From: Chryseobacterium sp. SORGH_AS_0447
Lineage (GTDB): Bacteria > Bacteroidota > Bacteroidia > Flavobacteriales > Weeksellaceae
Assembly (NCBI RefSeq): GCF_030818695.1
Contig: NZ_JAUTAR010000001.1
Coordinates: forward strand, 2,288,501 to 2,352,500
DNA: 64,000 nucleotides
Direction of reading: 5' to 3'
The translations under genes were made by a program, and so were the position numbers. The notes under the pieces are model-generated. The model worked only from the letters and a program-made list of their open reading frames with translations, did no database searches and was not told the DNA's origin. Below, in pieces: positions 17,652 through 28,024 of the stretch. Within the stretch, counting starts at the first letter, position 1; each line of letters opens with the position of its first letter.

Positions 17652-20600
17652 ATGATTAAAAATATACTTGGACTTGATCTCGGGACAAACTCGATAGGTT
17701 GGGCGTTAATCAAACAGGATTTTGAGAATAAGCAAGGTGAAATTCTTGGAATGGGAAGCCGGATTATTCCGATGTCCCAGGATATTCTCGGTGATTTCGG
17801 TAAAGGCAATTCGGTTTCGCAGACGGCGGAACGGACGAGATATAGAAGTGTCAGAAGGCTGCGTGAACGTTTCTTATTGAGAAGAGAGCGGCTCCATCGT
17901 GTCCTGCACATTCTGAATTTTCTTCCTGAACATTATGCCAATCAGATCGATTTTAACAAACGTTTTGGGAAATTCAGGTCGGAGACAGAACCTAAGCTTG
18001 CCTGGGAAAATAGTGATGGTCAGTTTTCATTTCTGTTTCAGGATTCATTTAATGAAATGATTAATGATTTTAAGGCAGACGGACACGATCTGAAAGTTCC
18101 TTATGACTGGACGATTTATTACCTGCGAAAAAAAGCACTTTCCCGAAAAATAAGAAAGGAAGAACTGGCCTGGATTCTCCTGAATTTTAATCAGAAACGA
18201 GGATACTATCAATTGCGTGGTGAGGAGGAAGAGGAGAATCCGAATAAGTTGGTCGAGTTTTATTCATTAAAAATTGTAGACGTTTTAGCAGATGAACCTC
18301 AAAAAGGAAAGTCAGATATTTGGTATTCTTTGATTTTAGAGAACGGATGGATTTACAGACGTTCCAGCAAAACACCTTTATTCGATTGGAAGGAAAAAAC
18401 AAGAGATTTTATTGTCACCACTGATTTGAATGATGACGGAAGTGTTAAAAAAGATAGAGACGGGAATGAAAAAAGAAGTTTCCGCGCCCCAAGTGAAAAC
18501 GACTGGACTCTGGTAAAGAAAAAAACCGAACAGGAAATCGATAAATCGCACAAGACTGTCGGAGCGTACATTTATGAAACTCTTCTCCAGGATCCAAAAC
18601 AGAAAATCAAAGGAAAACTGGTCCGGACCATTGAAAGAAAATTTTACAAGCAGGAACTGAAACAGATTCTTGAAAAACAAAAAGAATTTCATCCTGAATT
18701 ACAGAGTGATGATTTATATAATGACTGCATTCGTGAATTGTATAGAAATAACGAAGCACATCAGTTGATGCTTAGCAATAAGGATTTTATCCATCTTTTT
18801 ATGGAGGATATTATTTTCTATCAACGACCCTTGAGAAGTCAGAAATCTTCAATATCAAATTGCTCTCTGGAATTCAGAACATACAAAGATGAAAATGGGG
18901 TAGAGCATACTCAGTATCTGAAAGCGATTCCAAAATCCAATCCTTATTATCAGGAATTCCGTTTGTGGCAATGGATTTTTAATCTGAATATTTATCGAAA
19001 AGATAATGAATATAACGTCACTAAAGAGTTTCTGAGCACAACCAAAGATTACGAAAATCTTTTTGAGTTCTTGAACAATCGAAAAGAAGTTGACCAAAAA
19101 GCTTTATTAAAATATCTCAAAGTTAATGATAAAAGCCATCGTTGGAATTTTGTAGAAGATAAAAAATATCCGTGCAATGAAACCAAGACAATGATTTTAT
19201 CAAGGTTGGGCAAAGTTGAAGGAATTGCAGATGATTTTCTGACGAGAGAATATGAACATAAGATCTGGCATATTATCTATTCTGTAAATGATAAAATGGA
19301 ATACGAAAAAGCCCTGAAATCTTTTGCCCGGAAAAATAACCTGGATGAAGAGTCTTTCTTTGAGGCTTTCAGGAAATTTCCGCCGTTTAAAAGCGAATAC
19401 GGCTCTTTTTCGGAAAAAGCGATTAAGAAGTTGCTGCCACTGATGCGTGTGGGAAAATACTGGAATTATGCTGCCATCGACGGAAATTCCAAAGAAAGGA
19501 TTCAGAAAATCATTACCGGAGAATATGATGAGAATATCAAAGATAAAGTAAGAGAGAAGGCCGTTCATTTTACGGCTGAAAATGATTTTCAGGGACTGCA
19601 GTTGTGGCTGGCGCAGTATATTGTTTACGGAAGACATTCTGAGGCTTCAATAATCGGAAAATGGAATTCTGCAGATGACCTGGAAGTGTTTTTAAAGGAC
19701 TTCAAACAACATTCGCTTCGTAATCCGATTGTAGAACAGGTGATTACCGAAACGCTTCGGGTCGTCAAAGATATTTGGGTTAAATATGGAAATGGAGCTA
19801 AAAATTTCTTTAATGAAATTCATATTGAGCTGGGAAGAGAGATGAAGCTTCCGGCAGAAGAAAGGGAAGACCTCGCCCGTAAAATGTCTGAAAACGAAAA
19901 TACGAATCTCCGCATCAAAGCTTTGTTGGCTGAAATGATGGATGACCAATCGGTTGAAAATGTCCGGCCTTATTCCCCGATGCAGCAGGAAATTCTGAAA
20001 ATTTATGAGGACGGAATCTTAAAATCGGATATCGAAATTGAAGATGATATCCTGAAAATAAGTAAGACCGCACAACCTTCTTCTTCAGATTTAAAAAAAT
20101 ACAAGCTTTGGCTGGAACAGAAATACAAATCGCCTTACACCGGGCAGATTATTCCACTGAATAAACTCTTCACGCCGGAATATGAAATTGAACACATCAT
20201 CCCACAAAGTCGGTATTTTGACGACAGTTTCAGCAATAAAGTAATTTGCGAATCGGTAGTGAACAAATTGAAGGATAACTATATCGGACTTGGGTTTATC
20301 AAAAAATTCGGAGGGACTGTCATTGAACTGGGATCCGGTAAAAATATAAAAGTTTTGAAAGCGGATGAATATGAGGATTTCGTTAAAAAACATTACGCCA
20401 ACAACCGGGCGAAGCGGAGTAAACTCCTGATGGAAGAGATTCCGGAGAAAATGATTGAACGCCAGATGAATGATACCCGCCATATCAGTAAATATATTTC
20501 GGGTTTGCTATCAAATATTGTAAGAGCAGAAGACGGAACGGACGAAGGTATAAATTCTAAAAACATCATCCCCGGAAACGGAAAAATAACTACCCGACTG

Positions 20601-21938
20601 AAACAGGACTGGGGATTGAATGATGTCTGGAACGATTTGATTTTACCGCGTTTTGAAAGAATGAATCAGCTAACGAAATCTACAGATTTCACCGCCTGGA
20701 ATGAAAATCATCAGAAATTTCTGCCAACTGTTCCGGTTGAGTTTTCAAAAGGATTTTCAAAGAAAAGGATAGACCATCGCCATCATGCTTTGGATGCTTT
20801 GGTGATTGCCTGCGCTACAAGAGATCACGTAAATCTGCTGAATAATCAGTCTGCGAAATCGGAGACCGGCCGTTATGATTTGAAAAGAAAGCTGATGCAG
20901 TTTGAAAAAGCAGTGTATAACGATCCTCAAACCAGAAAACCAATAGAAAGAGAAGTTCCGAAAAAATTTTTAAAACCTTGGGATGGTTTCACTGTTGACG
21001 CCAGAAATAAGCTTGAAATGATTGTCGTAAGTTTTAAACAGAATCTTCGTGTAATTAATAAAGCAACCAATTATTATGAAAGATATGTGGAGAAAGACGG
21101 TGTAAAAACCAAAATGACAGTGGAGCAGACCGGAACAAATTGGGCTATTCGAAAGCCGATGCATAAGGATACGGTTTCCGGTAAAGTGGATTTACCATGG
21201 ATAAAAGTTCCCAAAGGAAAAATTTTAACGGCCACCAGAAAAAGTCTTGATACGTCTTTCGATCTAAAAACAATCAACACGATTACAGATACCGGCATTC
21301 AGAAAATTTTAAGAAATTATCTGGATTTCAAAGGCAGTCCGGAAATTGCATTTTCGCCCGAAGGAATCGAAGATTTAAATAAAAATGTTGAAAAGTATAA
21401 CGATGGAAAACCCCATCAGCCTATAAGCAAAGTAAGAGTTTTTGAACTAGGAAGTAAATTTCAGGTGGGGCGGACCGGAAATAAGAAGTACAAATATGTA
21501 GAAGCAGCAAAAGGAACCAATCTATTTTTTGCAGTATATGAAGATAAAAATGGCAAGCGGAGTTATGAAACCATTCCCCTGAATGAAGTTATTGAGAGGC
21601 AAAAGCAGAATTTAGCAGTTGTTGAATTGAAAGGAATAAAAGATTTTTATCTCTGTCCTAACGATTTGGTGTACGTCCCTCTAGAAGATGAACTTGAAAA
21701 CAGTAACAAAATTGATTTTAAAAATTTTAGAAGAGATCAGGGCGAAAGAATTTATAAAGTAGTAAGTTTTAGCGGGAACCAGCTATTTTTTATAAGACAT
21801 GATATCGCTACTTCTATTGTAAATAAAGCAGAATTCTCGAGTTTAAATAAAATGGAACGTGCAATTGACGGTCTGATGATTAAAGAAAATTGTATCAAAC
21901 TAGAAGTAGACCGTTTAGGAAATATTTCAAAAGCATAA
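17652..21938 (+). CDS. cas9: Cas9 endonuclease, type II-C
   Basis: 1428 residues, a usual size for Bacteroidota II-C Cas9. Nuclease parts are all present: RuvC-I D9 in ILGLDLGTNSIGW, an Arg-rich bridge helix near residues 57-85 (RTRYRSVRRLRERFLLRRER), RuvC-II E726 in HIELGREMK, the HNH His848 in EIEHIIPQSRYFDD with downstream VICESVVN, and RuvC-III H1045 and D1048 in HHALDALVIA. It cuts DNA matched by crRNA:tracrRNA next to a PAM that cannot be read here. It is followed by cas1 and cas2 and has a tracrRNA divergent upstream. No csn2 or cas4 is present, which fits II-C. The protein looks intact. Confidence 0.97.
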   Translation: MIKNILGLDLGTNSIGWALIKQDFENKQGEILGMGSRIIPMSQDILGDFGKGNSVSQTAERTRYRSVRRLRERFLLRRERLHRVLHILNFLPEHYANQIDFNKRFGKFRSETEPKLAWENSDGQFSFLFQDSFNEMINDFKADGHDLKVPYDWTIYYLRKKALSRKIRKEELAWILLNFNQKRGYYQLRGEEEEENPNKLVEFYSLKIVDVLADEPQKGKSDIWYSLILENGWIYRRSSKTPLFDWKEKTRDFIVTTDLNDDGSVKKDRDGNEKRSFRAPSENDWTLVKKKTEQEIDKSHKTVGAYIYETLLQDPKQKIKGKLVRTIERKFYKQELKQILEKQKEFHPELQSDDLYNDCIRELYRNNEAHQLMLSNKDFIHLFMEDIIFYQRPLRSQKSSISNCSLEFRTYKDENGVEHTQYLKAIPKSNPYYQEFRLWQWIFNLNIYRKDNEYNVTKEFLSTTKDYENLFEFLNNRKEVDQKALLKYLKVNDKSHRWNFVEDKKYPCNETKTMILSRLGKVEGIADDFLTREYEHKIWHIIYSVNDKMEYEKALKSFARKNNLDEESFFEAFRKFPPFKSEYGSFSEKAIKKLLPLMRVGKYWNYAAIDGNSKERIQKIITGEYDENIKDKVREKAVHFTAENDFQGLQLWLAQYIVYGRHSEASIIGKWNSADDLEVFLKDFKQHSLRNPIVEQVITETLRVVKDIWVKYGNGAKNFFNEIHIELGREMKLPAEEREDLARKMSENENTNLRIKALLAEMMDDQSVENVRPYSPMQQEILKIYEDGILKSDIEIEDDILKISKTAQPSSSDLKKYKLWLEQKYKSPYTGQIIPLNKLFTPEYEIEHIIPQSRYFDDSFSNKVICESVVNKLKDNYIGLGFIKKFGGTVIELGSGKNIKVLKADEYEDFVKKHYANNRAKRSKLLMEEIPEKMIERQMNDTRHISKYISGLLSNIVRAEDGTDEGINSKNIIPGNGKITTRLKQDWGLNDVWNDLILPRFERMNQLTKSTDFTAWNENHQKFLPTVPVEFSKGFSKKRIDHRHHALDALVIACATRDHVNLLNNQSAKSETGRYDLKRKLMQFEKAVYNDPQTRKPIEREVPKKFLKPWDGFTVDARNKLEMIVVSFKQNLRVINKATNYYERYVEKDGVKTKMTVEQTGTNWAIRKPMHKDTVSGKVDLPWIKVPKGKILTATRKSLDTSFDLKTINTITDTGIQKILRNYLDFKGSPEIAFSPEGIEDLNKNVEKYNDGKPHQPISKVRVFELGSKFQVGRTGNKKYKYVEAAKGTNLFFAVYEDKNGKRSYETIPLNEVIERQKQNLAVVELKGIKDFYLCPNDLVYVPLEDELENSNKIDFKNFRRDQGERIYKVVSFSGNQLFFIRHDIATSIVNKAEFSSLNKMERAIDGLMIKENCIKLEVDRLGNISKA

Positions 21939-22157
21939 TATCCAAAGCATTAGTAAAGAAAGAGCTTTAGAAGCATATCAAAGAACATATTGTTGAGCAG
22001 ATTTTTGATTCGTGTAAAAAGAATAAAGTGGTAAGAGAATTTATCCGTGTTATCTTAATCCTTATGATAAAAATTGACAGAAAAGTATATTGTGCTTATA
22101 GTTTTGCTGACGATATGGAATTTATTCTATGAATATAATTACTAAATAACTAAAACT
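21939..22157 (+). other. Spacer between cas9 and cas1 with a decayed reading frame
   Basis: 219 bp without an intact gene. One frame reads HIVEQIFDSCKKNKVVREF and runs open for about 50 codons to a stop near 22132, but it has no start and a stop just upstream. It may be a remnant of a lost small gene. A long gap here is unusual because cas genes are normally packed. Confidence 0.4.
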
Positions 22158-23051
22158 ATGATCACTCGCTCCATCTACATCGGCAACCCCGCTTATCTTA
22201 AACTAAAAGACGAACAGTTGAAAATCCTCTGTCCTGAAACCAAAACGGAAAAGGGTAGCGTTCCTGTGGAAGATTTGGGATTGCTAATGCTGGATCATTA
22301 CCAGATTACGATTTCGCACAACCTTATCCAGAAAATGATGGGCAATAATGTAGTGGTGGTGAGTTGTGATGCGCATCATCTGCCGCATGGAATCATGTTG
22401 CCGCTGTACGGACATACCGAATATTCGGACCGGGTAAAAGACCAGCTGGAAGCCAGTGAGCCGCTCAAAAAACAGCTGTGGAAACAGACGGTAGAATGCA
22501 AGATTGAAAACCAGAAAAATGTACTGATGAAGCTTGGGAATTATTATGAACCGATGCTGGAATATCAGCGGAATGTAAAATCCGGTGACATCACCAATAT
22601 GGAAGGAATTGCTGCCCAGCACTACTGGAAATACCTGATCAGTCTGGATTTTCTCAGGCAGCGTTTCGGGGATTCGCCCAACCCGTTTTTTAATTTCGGC
22701 TATGCGGTGCTCAGGAGCATTGTTGCCCGGGCAATTGTTGAAACAGGACTGCTCCCTGTTCTCGGTATCTTTCATAAAAACAAATACAATCCGTACTGTC
22801 TTGCTGATGATTTAATGGAACCTTACCGCCCTTTCGTAGACCTTTTGGTTATGCAGTGGCTAAAAATAAATCCTGATATGGAAGACCTGACCAAAGAATT
22901 CAAAGCGCATATTCTTCAGATCGCAACGAAGGATGTGCTGATTGACAGTAAAACAAGACCGTTGTTGGTGGCTGTAAAATCAACAGCTTCATCGCTCTAT
23001 AAATGTTACACGGGAGAAAAGCGGCTGATCTCTTATCCCGAACTGATCTGA
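22158..23051 (+). CDS. cas1: Cas1 integrase, type II
   Basis: 297 residues, standard for type II Cas1. The N-terminal beta domain is followed by the helical catalytic domain with NFGYAVLRSIVARAIVETGL, GIFHKNKYNPYCLADDLMEP and YRPFVDLLV, holding the conserved Glu, His and Asp metal ligands. It forms the integrase complex with Cas2 and inserts new spacers at the array; in type II it works with Cas9 and tracrRNA. It is 37 bp upstream of cas2. Confidence 0.95.
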   Translation: MITRSIYIGNPAYLKLKDEQLKILCPETKTEKGSVPVEDLGLLMLDHYQITISHNLIQKMMGNNVVVVSCDAHHLPHGIMLPLYGHTEYSDRVKDQLEASEPLKKQLWKQTVECKIENQKNVLMKLGNYYEPMLEYQRNVKSGDITNMEGIAAQHYWKYLISLDFLRQRFGDSPNPFFNFGYAVLRSIVARAIVETGLLPVLGIFHKNKYNPYCLADDLMEPYRPFVDLLVMQWLKINPDMEDLTKEFKAHILQIATKDVLIDSKTRPLLVAVKSTASSLYKCYTGEKRLISYPELI

Positions 23052-23058
23052 TATTTAG

Positions 23059-23427
<369 letters not shown>

Positions 23428-23451
23428 TTTTTAATTTCTAATTAACAAATA

Positions 23452-23474
23452 AACCCACTGCAATTCAGTGGGTT
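23452..23474. terminator. Hairpin between cas2 and the array, likely bidirectional terminator
   Basis: AACCCACTG at 23452-23460 pairs with CAGTGGGTT at 23466-23474 around a 5-nt loop. On the minus strand it is followed by TTTATTTGTTAATT, so it best ends a transcript coming from the array toward cas2. Confidence 0.65.
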
Positions 23475-23484
23475 AAATGTTGAG

Positions 23485-24827
23485 GTTGTGTTGTATCACG
23501 AAGATACGATTAAATGAAAGCAATTCACAACAGACAGAGGTGTTTTAAGTGATACGCTAAGGTTGTGTTGTATCACGAAGATACGATTAAATGAAAGCAA
23601 TTCACAACCTTGAAAGACTGGCATTATGGTTCATTCCGGTTGTGTTGTATCACGAAGATACGATTAAATGAAAGCAATTCACAACAAGGATCTAATATAG
23701 CCTTAAATGTGGTAAGTTGTGTTGTATCACGAAGATACGATTAAATGAAAGCAATTCACAACAGTACCATCCAAAAGGTACAGAAAACGAATGTTGTGTT
23801 GTATCACGAAGATACGATTAAATGAAAGCAATTCACAACACATCCCGTATAGATGCTTGTGGAATGGTTGTTGTGTTGTATCACGAAGATACGATTAAAT
23901 GAAAGCAATTCACAACCCTCAGTCACATTAATCGAACGTCGTTCGAGTTGTGTTGTATCACGAAGATACGATTAAATGAAAGCAATTAACAACAACAAAG
24001 CAGCTACTAACGATGAAATCAGAGTTGTGTTGTATCACGAAGATACGATTAAATGAAAGCAATTCACAACACGTTACAGAGGTAAGATTAATTCAACAAA
24101 GTTGTGTTGTATCACGAAGATACGATTAAATGAAAGCAATTCACAACTTGCTTTTTGATTAGTTGATAGATTGTAATGTTGTGTTGTATCACGAAGATAC
24201 GATTAAATGAAAGCAATTCACAACTAATTTGTAAAGCTGTTAACTTTTTTGCCAGTTGTGTTGTATCACGAAGATACGATTAAATGAAAGCAATTCACAA
24301 CGCTTATCTGCACTTACTTTAAAAAAATATAGTTGTGTTGTATCACGAAGATACGATTAAATGAAAGCAATTCACAACGATGGCCCGATGGTGGCCATAT
24401 TTCGGTTCGTTGTGTTGTATCACGAAGATACGATTAAATGAAAGCAATTCACAACTTTTAAAGGCGGCGTACCGCCCGGGGTTAAGTTGTGTTGTATCAC
24501 GAAGATACGATTAAATGAAAGCAATTCACAACACACCATTGCAATCTGTTTCTTTCTCTTCAGTTGTGTTGTATCACGAAGATACGATTAAATGAAAGCA
24601 ATTCACAACAGGAAGACGAGCTGATGAGGTTTGTCGCTGGTTGTGTTGTATCTCAAAGATACGGTAAAATGAAAGCAATTCACAACGTTTTAATCGTGGC
24701 CGTATTCTCGCTGTTCGTTGTGTTGTATCTCAAAGATACATTAAAATGAAAGCAATTCACAACCGTATAACCTCAGTTGAATGGCTGGGTGACGTTGTGT
24801 TGTATCTCAAAGATACGGTAATCAAAG
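23485..24827 (-). CRISPR. Type II-C CRISPR array, 17 repeats plus one truncated, 17 spacers
   Basis: Repeats of 47 bp start at 23485 and then every 77 bp to 24717, with a truncated eighteenth at 24794-24827. All 17 spacers are exactly 30 bp. On the plus strand the repeat begins GTTGTGTTGTATCACGAAG and ends GAAAGCAATTCACAAC. The repeat at 23947 has one change near its end (AATTAACAAC). The last three repeats (24640, 24717, 24794) share the variant TATCTCAAAGATAC, and the final one loses its second half. On the minus strand each repeat begins GTTG and has TATCTTCG (TATCTTTG in the variants) 21 nt further on, matching the flavobacterial promoter spacing, as in II-C arrays with repeat-borne promoters. 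No spacer matches this window by eye. Confidence 0.97.
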
Positions 24828-24851
24828 GTAATTTGCATAAAAGCTAATCAA
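24823..24851 (-). promoter_or_regulatory. Leader-side promoter reading into the array
   Basis: On the minus strand: TTG (24851-24849), 18 nt, then TACCTTTG (24830-24823), an exact match to the flavobacterial promoter pattern. It overlaps the end of the truncated terminal repeat and points into the array. Confidence 0.6.
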
Positions 24852-24959
24852 GAAAGTTTTATCAATTTCAGCCTGTTCCTATAATGTTCCGTCTGATTCA
24901 TTCAGTAATTCAATTATTAGTGATACTTTTGCAGGCTGTTAGGTTAGCTCAGTGGTTAT

Positions 24960-26540
24960 ATGATGCATAAAATTTTTCTGATTCCGTTTCTTTTGATGTT
25001 CTTTGCTCTTGGGGCACAGGATCAGGCCCGTTATCAGGCAATTTATGCAAAAACATATTTGGAAACCTCGCAGCAGGATTTCGGCAGGGCTTTGAAGGTG
25101 GCCGATTCCCTGTATGAAATATCGGAGAATCCATATTTCAGGACCAAAAGCCTGATGCTCTCTGCATCATTATACCAGCAGTCAGGAGATGTGGAAAAGG
25201 CGGTCGCCTATGCAGAGCGATCTGCAGGAATTATCGAAGGGGCAGGAAATCCCGCATGGGAATCTCGTGTGTATGGGTTCCTCGCCACGCAATACCGGAT
25301 CCTGAAGCTGTATAAAAAATCGAAAGTATACATTGAAAAAGCACTGGAAGCAGGGCTGGCCATCAAGGAGGAAATGGCCCGGAACAGCATTCAGGGACTG
25401 ATGTACCAGGAAATGGCCTATTACGAGACGGAGCACAAGAACTATAAAAAATCGATCCGCTACATTGAAACTGCCCAGTCGCACTTCAACCGGACTAGAG
25501 AAAATCTGGATTTCTTTACCGCCAATAATGAACAGTTAACCGGTCTCAACTATTTCTATTCCGGAGCATACGAAAAAGCAATGGATCATTACAGAAAAGC
25601 TCTGGCGCTCGCCGAAAAATCTCCGGAGAATTTTCTTACCGGGCTGATCTGTAATGGGATGGCTGCGGTTTATCTTAAGCAGGACGACCTTAAAAATGCC
25701 GCGTTATACCTCGGAAGAGCACAGAAAATTGCGGAAAATTCCAATTATCCGCGGTTGAAGATAGAGGTGAACACCACTTCGCAAGCATATTACTCGAAAC
25801 TGGACGATAATAAAAAATCCGCCGAACTACAGCAGAAAACCGATACTTTGAGTACAGCTCTTGCCGAAAAGGAAAGTGCATTTATCGATGATTCGTATGT
25901 AAAGATGGAGCATAAAGCAGAGGTGGCTGAAAAAGACAGTGGCAATAAAAACAACATGCTTCTGGCCGGAACCTTTCTGCTGGCCGGCTGTTCCTTTGCA
26001 TTTTTCAGGTACCGGAAACGGCAGATCAGGAATACCGAAAGGATCAGCCGGCTGCTGCAGGAATACGAGAGGAGGATACACACTTCGGATGAAGGTCCGG
26101 AACTCAAAGCCATAGAGCCGGATGAACCAGGTGCTGAAGGCGGCGAAACTGCCGTCATGACCTCGGAAACCGAGCAGAAGCTCCTACGCCAGCTCAGGGA
26201 ATTTGAGGAATCGGTGCTGTATACGGACCGGAATATGTCTCTGCCTTTTCTTGCTGCCCACCTGGGAACCAACATCAAATACCTTTCCCATATCATCAAC
26301 CGGTACAAGAAGAAAGATTTTAACAATTACATTAATGAGCTGAGGATTAATTATATCATCCGCCAGCTTCGGGAAAATCCAGAATTCAGGAAATACAAGA
26401 TCGCGACGCTGGCCGATGAATCCGGATTTTCTTCTGCCAATAAGTTTACCACTGTTTTTAAAAAAGTTACTGAAATTCCGCCTTCCGTTTTTATCAGGCA
26501 TATTCAGGAACTCACTGTCCCCGAAGTACAGGAAAACTGA
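24960..26540 (+). CDS. TPR-containing AraC-family transcriptional regulator with one membrane helix
   Basis: 526 residues. A signal peptide (residues 1-20, ending ALGAQ) is followed by TPR-like helical repeats up to about residue 300 (for example YRKALALAEKSPENFLTGL), a transmembrane helix near residues 329-346 (MLLAGTFLLAGCSFAFF), a basic linker, and a C-terminal AraC helix-turn-helix (LAAHLGTNIKYLSHIINRY, then IATLADESGFSSANKFTTVF). The TPR part is therefore periplasmic and the DNA-binding part cytoplasmic, a common one-component sensor design in Flavobacteriia. A TACTTTTG box at 24924-24931 may be its -7 element. Its targets are unknown. Confidence 0.85.
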   Translation: MMHKIFLIPFLLMFFALGAQDQARYQAIYAKTYLETSQQDFGRALKVADSLYEISENPYFRTKSLMLSASLYQQSGDVEKAVAYAERSAGIIEGAGNPAWESRVYGFLATQYRILKLYKKSKVYIEKALEAGLAIKEEMARNSIQGLMYQEMAYYETEHKNYKKSIRYIETAQSHFNRTRENLDFFTANNEQLTGLNYFYSGAYEKAMDHYRKALALAEKSPENFLTGLICNGMAAVYLKQDDLKNAALYLGRAQKIAENSNYPRLKIEVNTTSQAYYSKLDDNKKSAELQQKTDTLSTALAEKESAFIDDSYVKMEHKAEVAEKDSGNKNNMLLAGTFLLAGCSFAFFRYRKRQIRNTERISRLLQEYERRIHTSDEGPELKAIEPDEPGAEGGETAVMTSETEQKLLRQLREFEESVLYTDRNMSLPFLAAHLGTNIKYLSHIINRYKKKDFNNYINELRINYIIRQLRENPEFRKYKIATLADESGFSSANKFTTVFKKVTEIPPSVFIRHIQELTVPEVQEN

Positions 26541-27098
26541 AAGAATTAAATTACCCCTTTCATATTAAACAAAAACACACAATTTCTTCTAGCGGTGCTT
26601 ATCCTTTTCCATCTTCGTAGAATTCGATGCAAAGGTTCCTCTGTGATGTTAGAAAATTTCCAGCCCGTTAGCCTGATTTCTGCTTCGGGTTTACGTTATG
26701 CTAAAGCTGCTTTCATCGGGCTTACATCATCTTCTATTACATCTTTTATTTAAAAATATCTTGCTGAATTTTGAATTTGGAGTTATTTTCACTTCTATTT
26801 CAATCAGTATTTCTTTATCGCGCGCCTCGGCCTCTGCTGATATTGCAGTCTGCAAATCCCTTCTAGGAGGTCATGCACTAACAACTATTGCGGAATACGG
26901 TTTTTCGGAACAGAGCTCAACGTTTCTAAACTGCAATTTTTGGAAAGTATATCTTTCATATTCGCGAATATGATACGGCAAACAAGTGTATATCATTAAA
27001 ATTCAGTGTAGTTTTGCCACCGTTCCCTTCAAACGATTCTAAAAAAACAATGATTAAAATGTTTCCCTAATCTATCATTTTTAACAAAAAAATACCCA
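26541..27098. other. Non-coding stretch, 558 bp
   Basis: No gene is convincing; a 91-codon frame at 26698 is low-complexity Leu/Ser-rich and starts without a promoter. TAGTTTTG at 27009-27016 matches the -7 box and may serve the secreted protein starting at 27099. Confidence 0.5.
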
Positions 27099-28007
27099 AT
27101 GAGAAATCACATGAAATTATTTTTCACCTTATCCCTGTTGCTGCCGGGATTGTTCCTCAGCCTGAAATCGCAGGTCTGTACGGTGGACGTCAACGGACAG
27201 ACATTTGCCATGGGAGATGGTACATCCATTCCGGCCGGAACGCCGCATACGTTTACCCAGCCCGCGACCAACTACGGATTTACGCTCGATATTTACGGGC
27301 TCGATAATTCCTTCAATATGAACATCAACGGTACCCTGCTGGCTATTCAGGAAATTGAGTTCGCTACCGGAGCAGGGCTTACTCAGAATATACAGTTTGC
27401 CGACGGCGCAAAATGGCAGACCGGCAATATACCGGCGATATGGAGTATTTCCGGAAGTGCTTCCACGACACCGGCGGTACGGGTAGTCATCAGTCCTACG
27501 GGCAGTATAACCATGTTCGGCAGCAAAAGTTCGGGAGGCCCTCTTTTACCGCTGGTCCTTACGAACGGAAATACCTTTAATACCATCAGCTGGAATACTT
27601 CCGGCAGCAATTCGGTGACTGTAACTCAGAATGTCGTAGGACCTACCAGAATCTCCGGCTACGGAAGCGGAAAAAATACGATTCCCTGCCATTGTACACA
27701 GCCGGGAGCAACGGGTACACCCGCCGGTTTTGCAAAAATGGGGATCCTGACGAAAAGCAGCAGGACGGTAGCCAACTGGCCGGAAAGCGTACCGAATGGC
27801 CATATTGTATTGGATTCCTCCAATAAAGGAATGGTGATCAGCCATATGACCACCGCCCAGAGAAATGCCCTCGTACCTGTAGAAGGAATGCTTATTTACA
27901 ACACAGATCTTAACTGTGTGCAGCTGTACAGGGGGAATGCTCCAACTATCGACTCTGCCAGAACCGGATGGAACTGCATCAGCAGGGGATGTAATGAAAA
28001 CCGTTAA
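27099..28007 (+). CDS. Secreted hypothetical protein with a Bacteroidota surface-protein C-terminal module
   Basis: 302 residues. A signal peptide ends near LKSQ. The central part is Gly/Thr/Ser-rich beta sequence. The end, KGMVISHMTTAQRNAL followed by GMLIYNTDLNCVQLY, is the module that follows repeats or adhesin-like regions in many Flavobacteriia surface proteins (KGfxxPRmTtaqR..GmxiYNTDt..). Cys residues in IPCHC and near the end could form disulphides. The gene lies 17 bp before a second protein with the same module type. Function unknown, probably exported cell-surface or extracellular. Confidence 0.6.
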   Translation: MRNHMKLFFTLSLLLPGLFLSLKSQVCTVDVNGQTFAMGDGTSIPAGTPHTFTQPATNYGFTLDIYGLDNSFNMNINGTLLAIQEIEFATGAGLTQNIQFADGAKWQTGNIPAIWSISGSASTTPAVRVVISPTGSITMFGSKSSGGPLLPLVLTNGNTFNTISWNTSGSNSVTVTQNVVGPTRISGYGSGKNTIPCHCTQPGATGTPAGFAKMGILTKSSRTVANWPESVPNGHIVLDSSNKGMVISHMTTAQRNALVPVEGMLIYNTDLNCVQLYRGNAPTIDSARTGWNCISRGCNENR

Positions 28008-28024
28008 ATCACAAAAAAATAAAA

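Noticed and set aside
24564..24749. 61-codon plus-strand frame
   Set aside because: It runs through CRISPR repeats and spacers; the frame is an accident of the array.
23532..24793. Self-targeting spacers
   Set aside because: I compared the 17 spacers with the window by eye and found no match; this was not an exhaustive search.
24940..24955. tRNA-like GTTAGCTCAGTGGTTA before the AraC-type gene
   Set aside because: Only the D-arm-like segment is present; no anticodon stem, T-arm or acceptor partner follows, and the gene start overlaps. Probably chance.
26698..26973. 91-codon frame between the AraC regulator and the secreted proteins
   Set aside because: Low-complexity Leu/Ile/Ser composition, no promoter or family; treated as non-coding.
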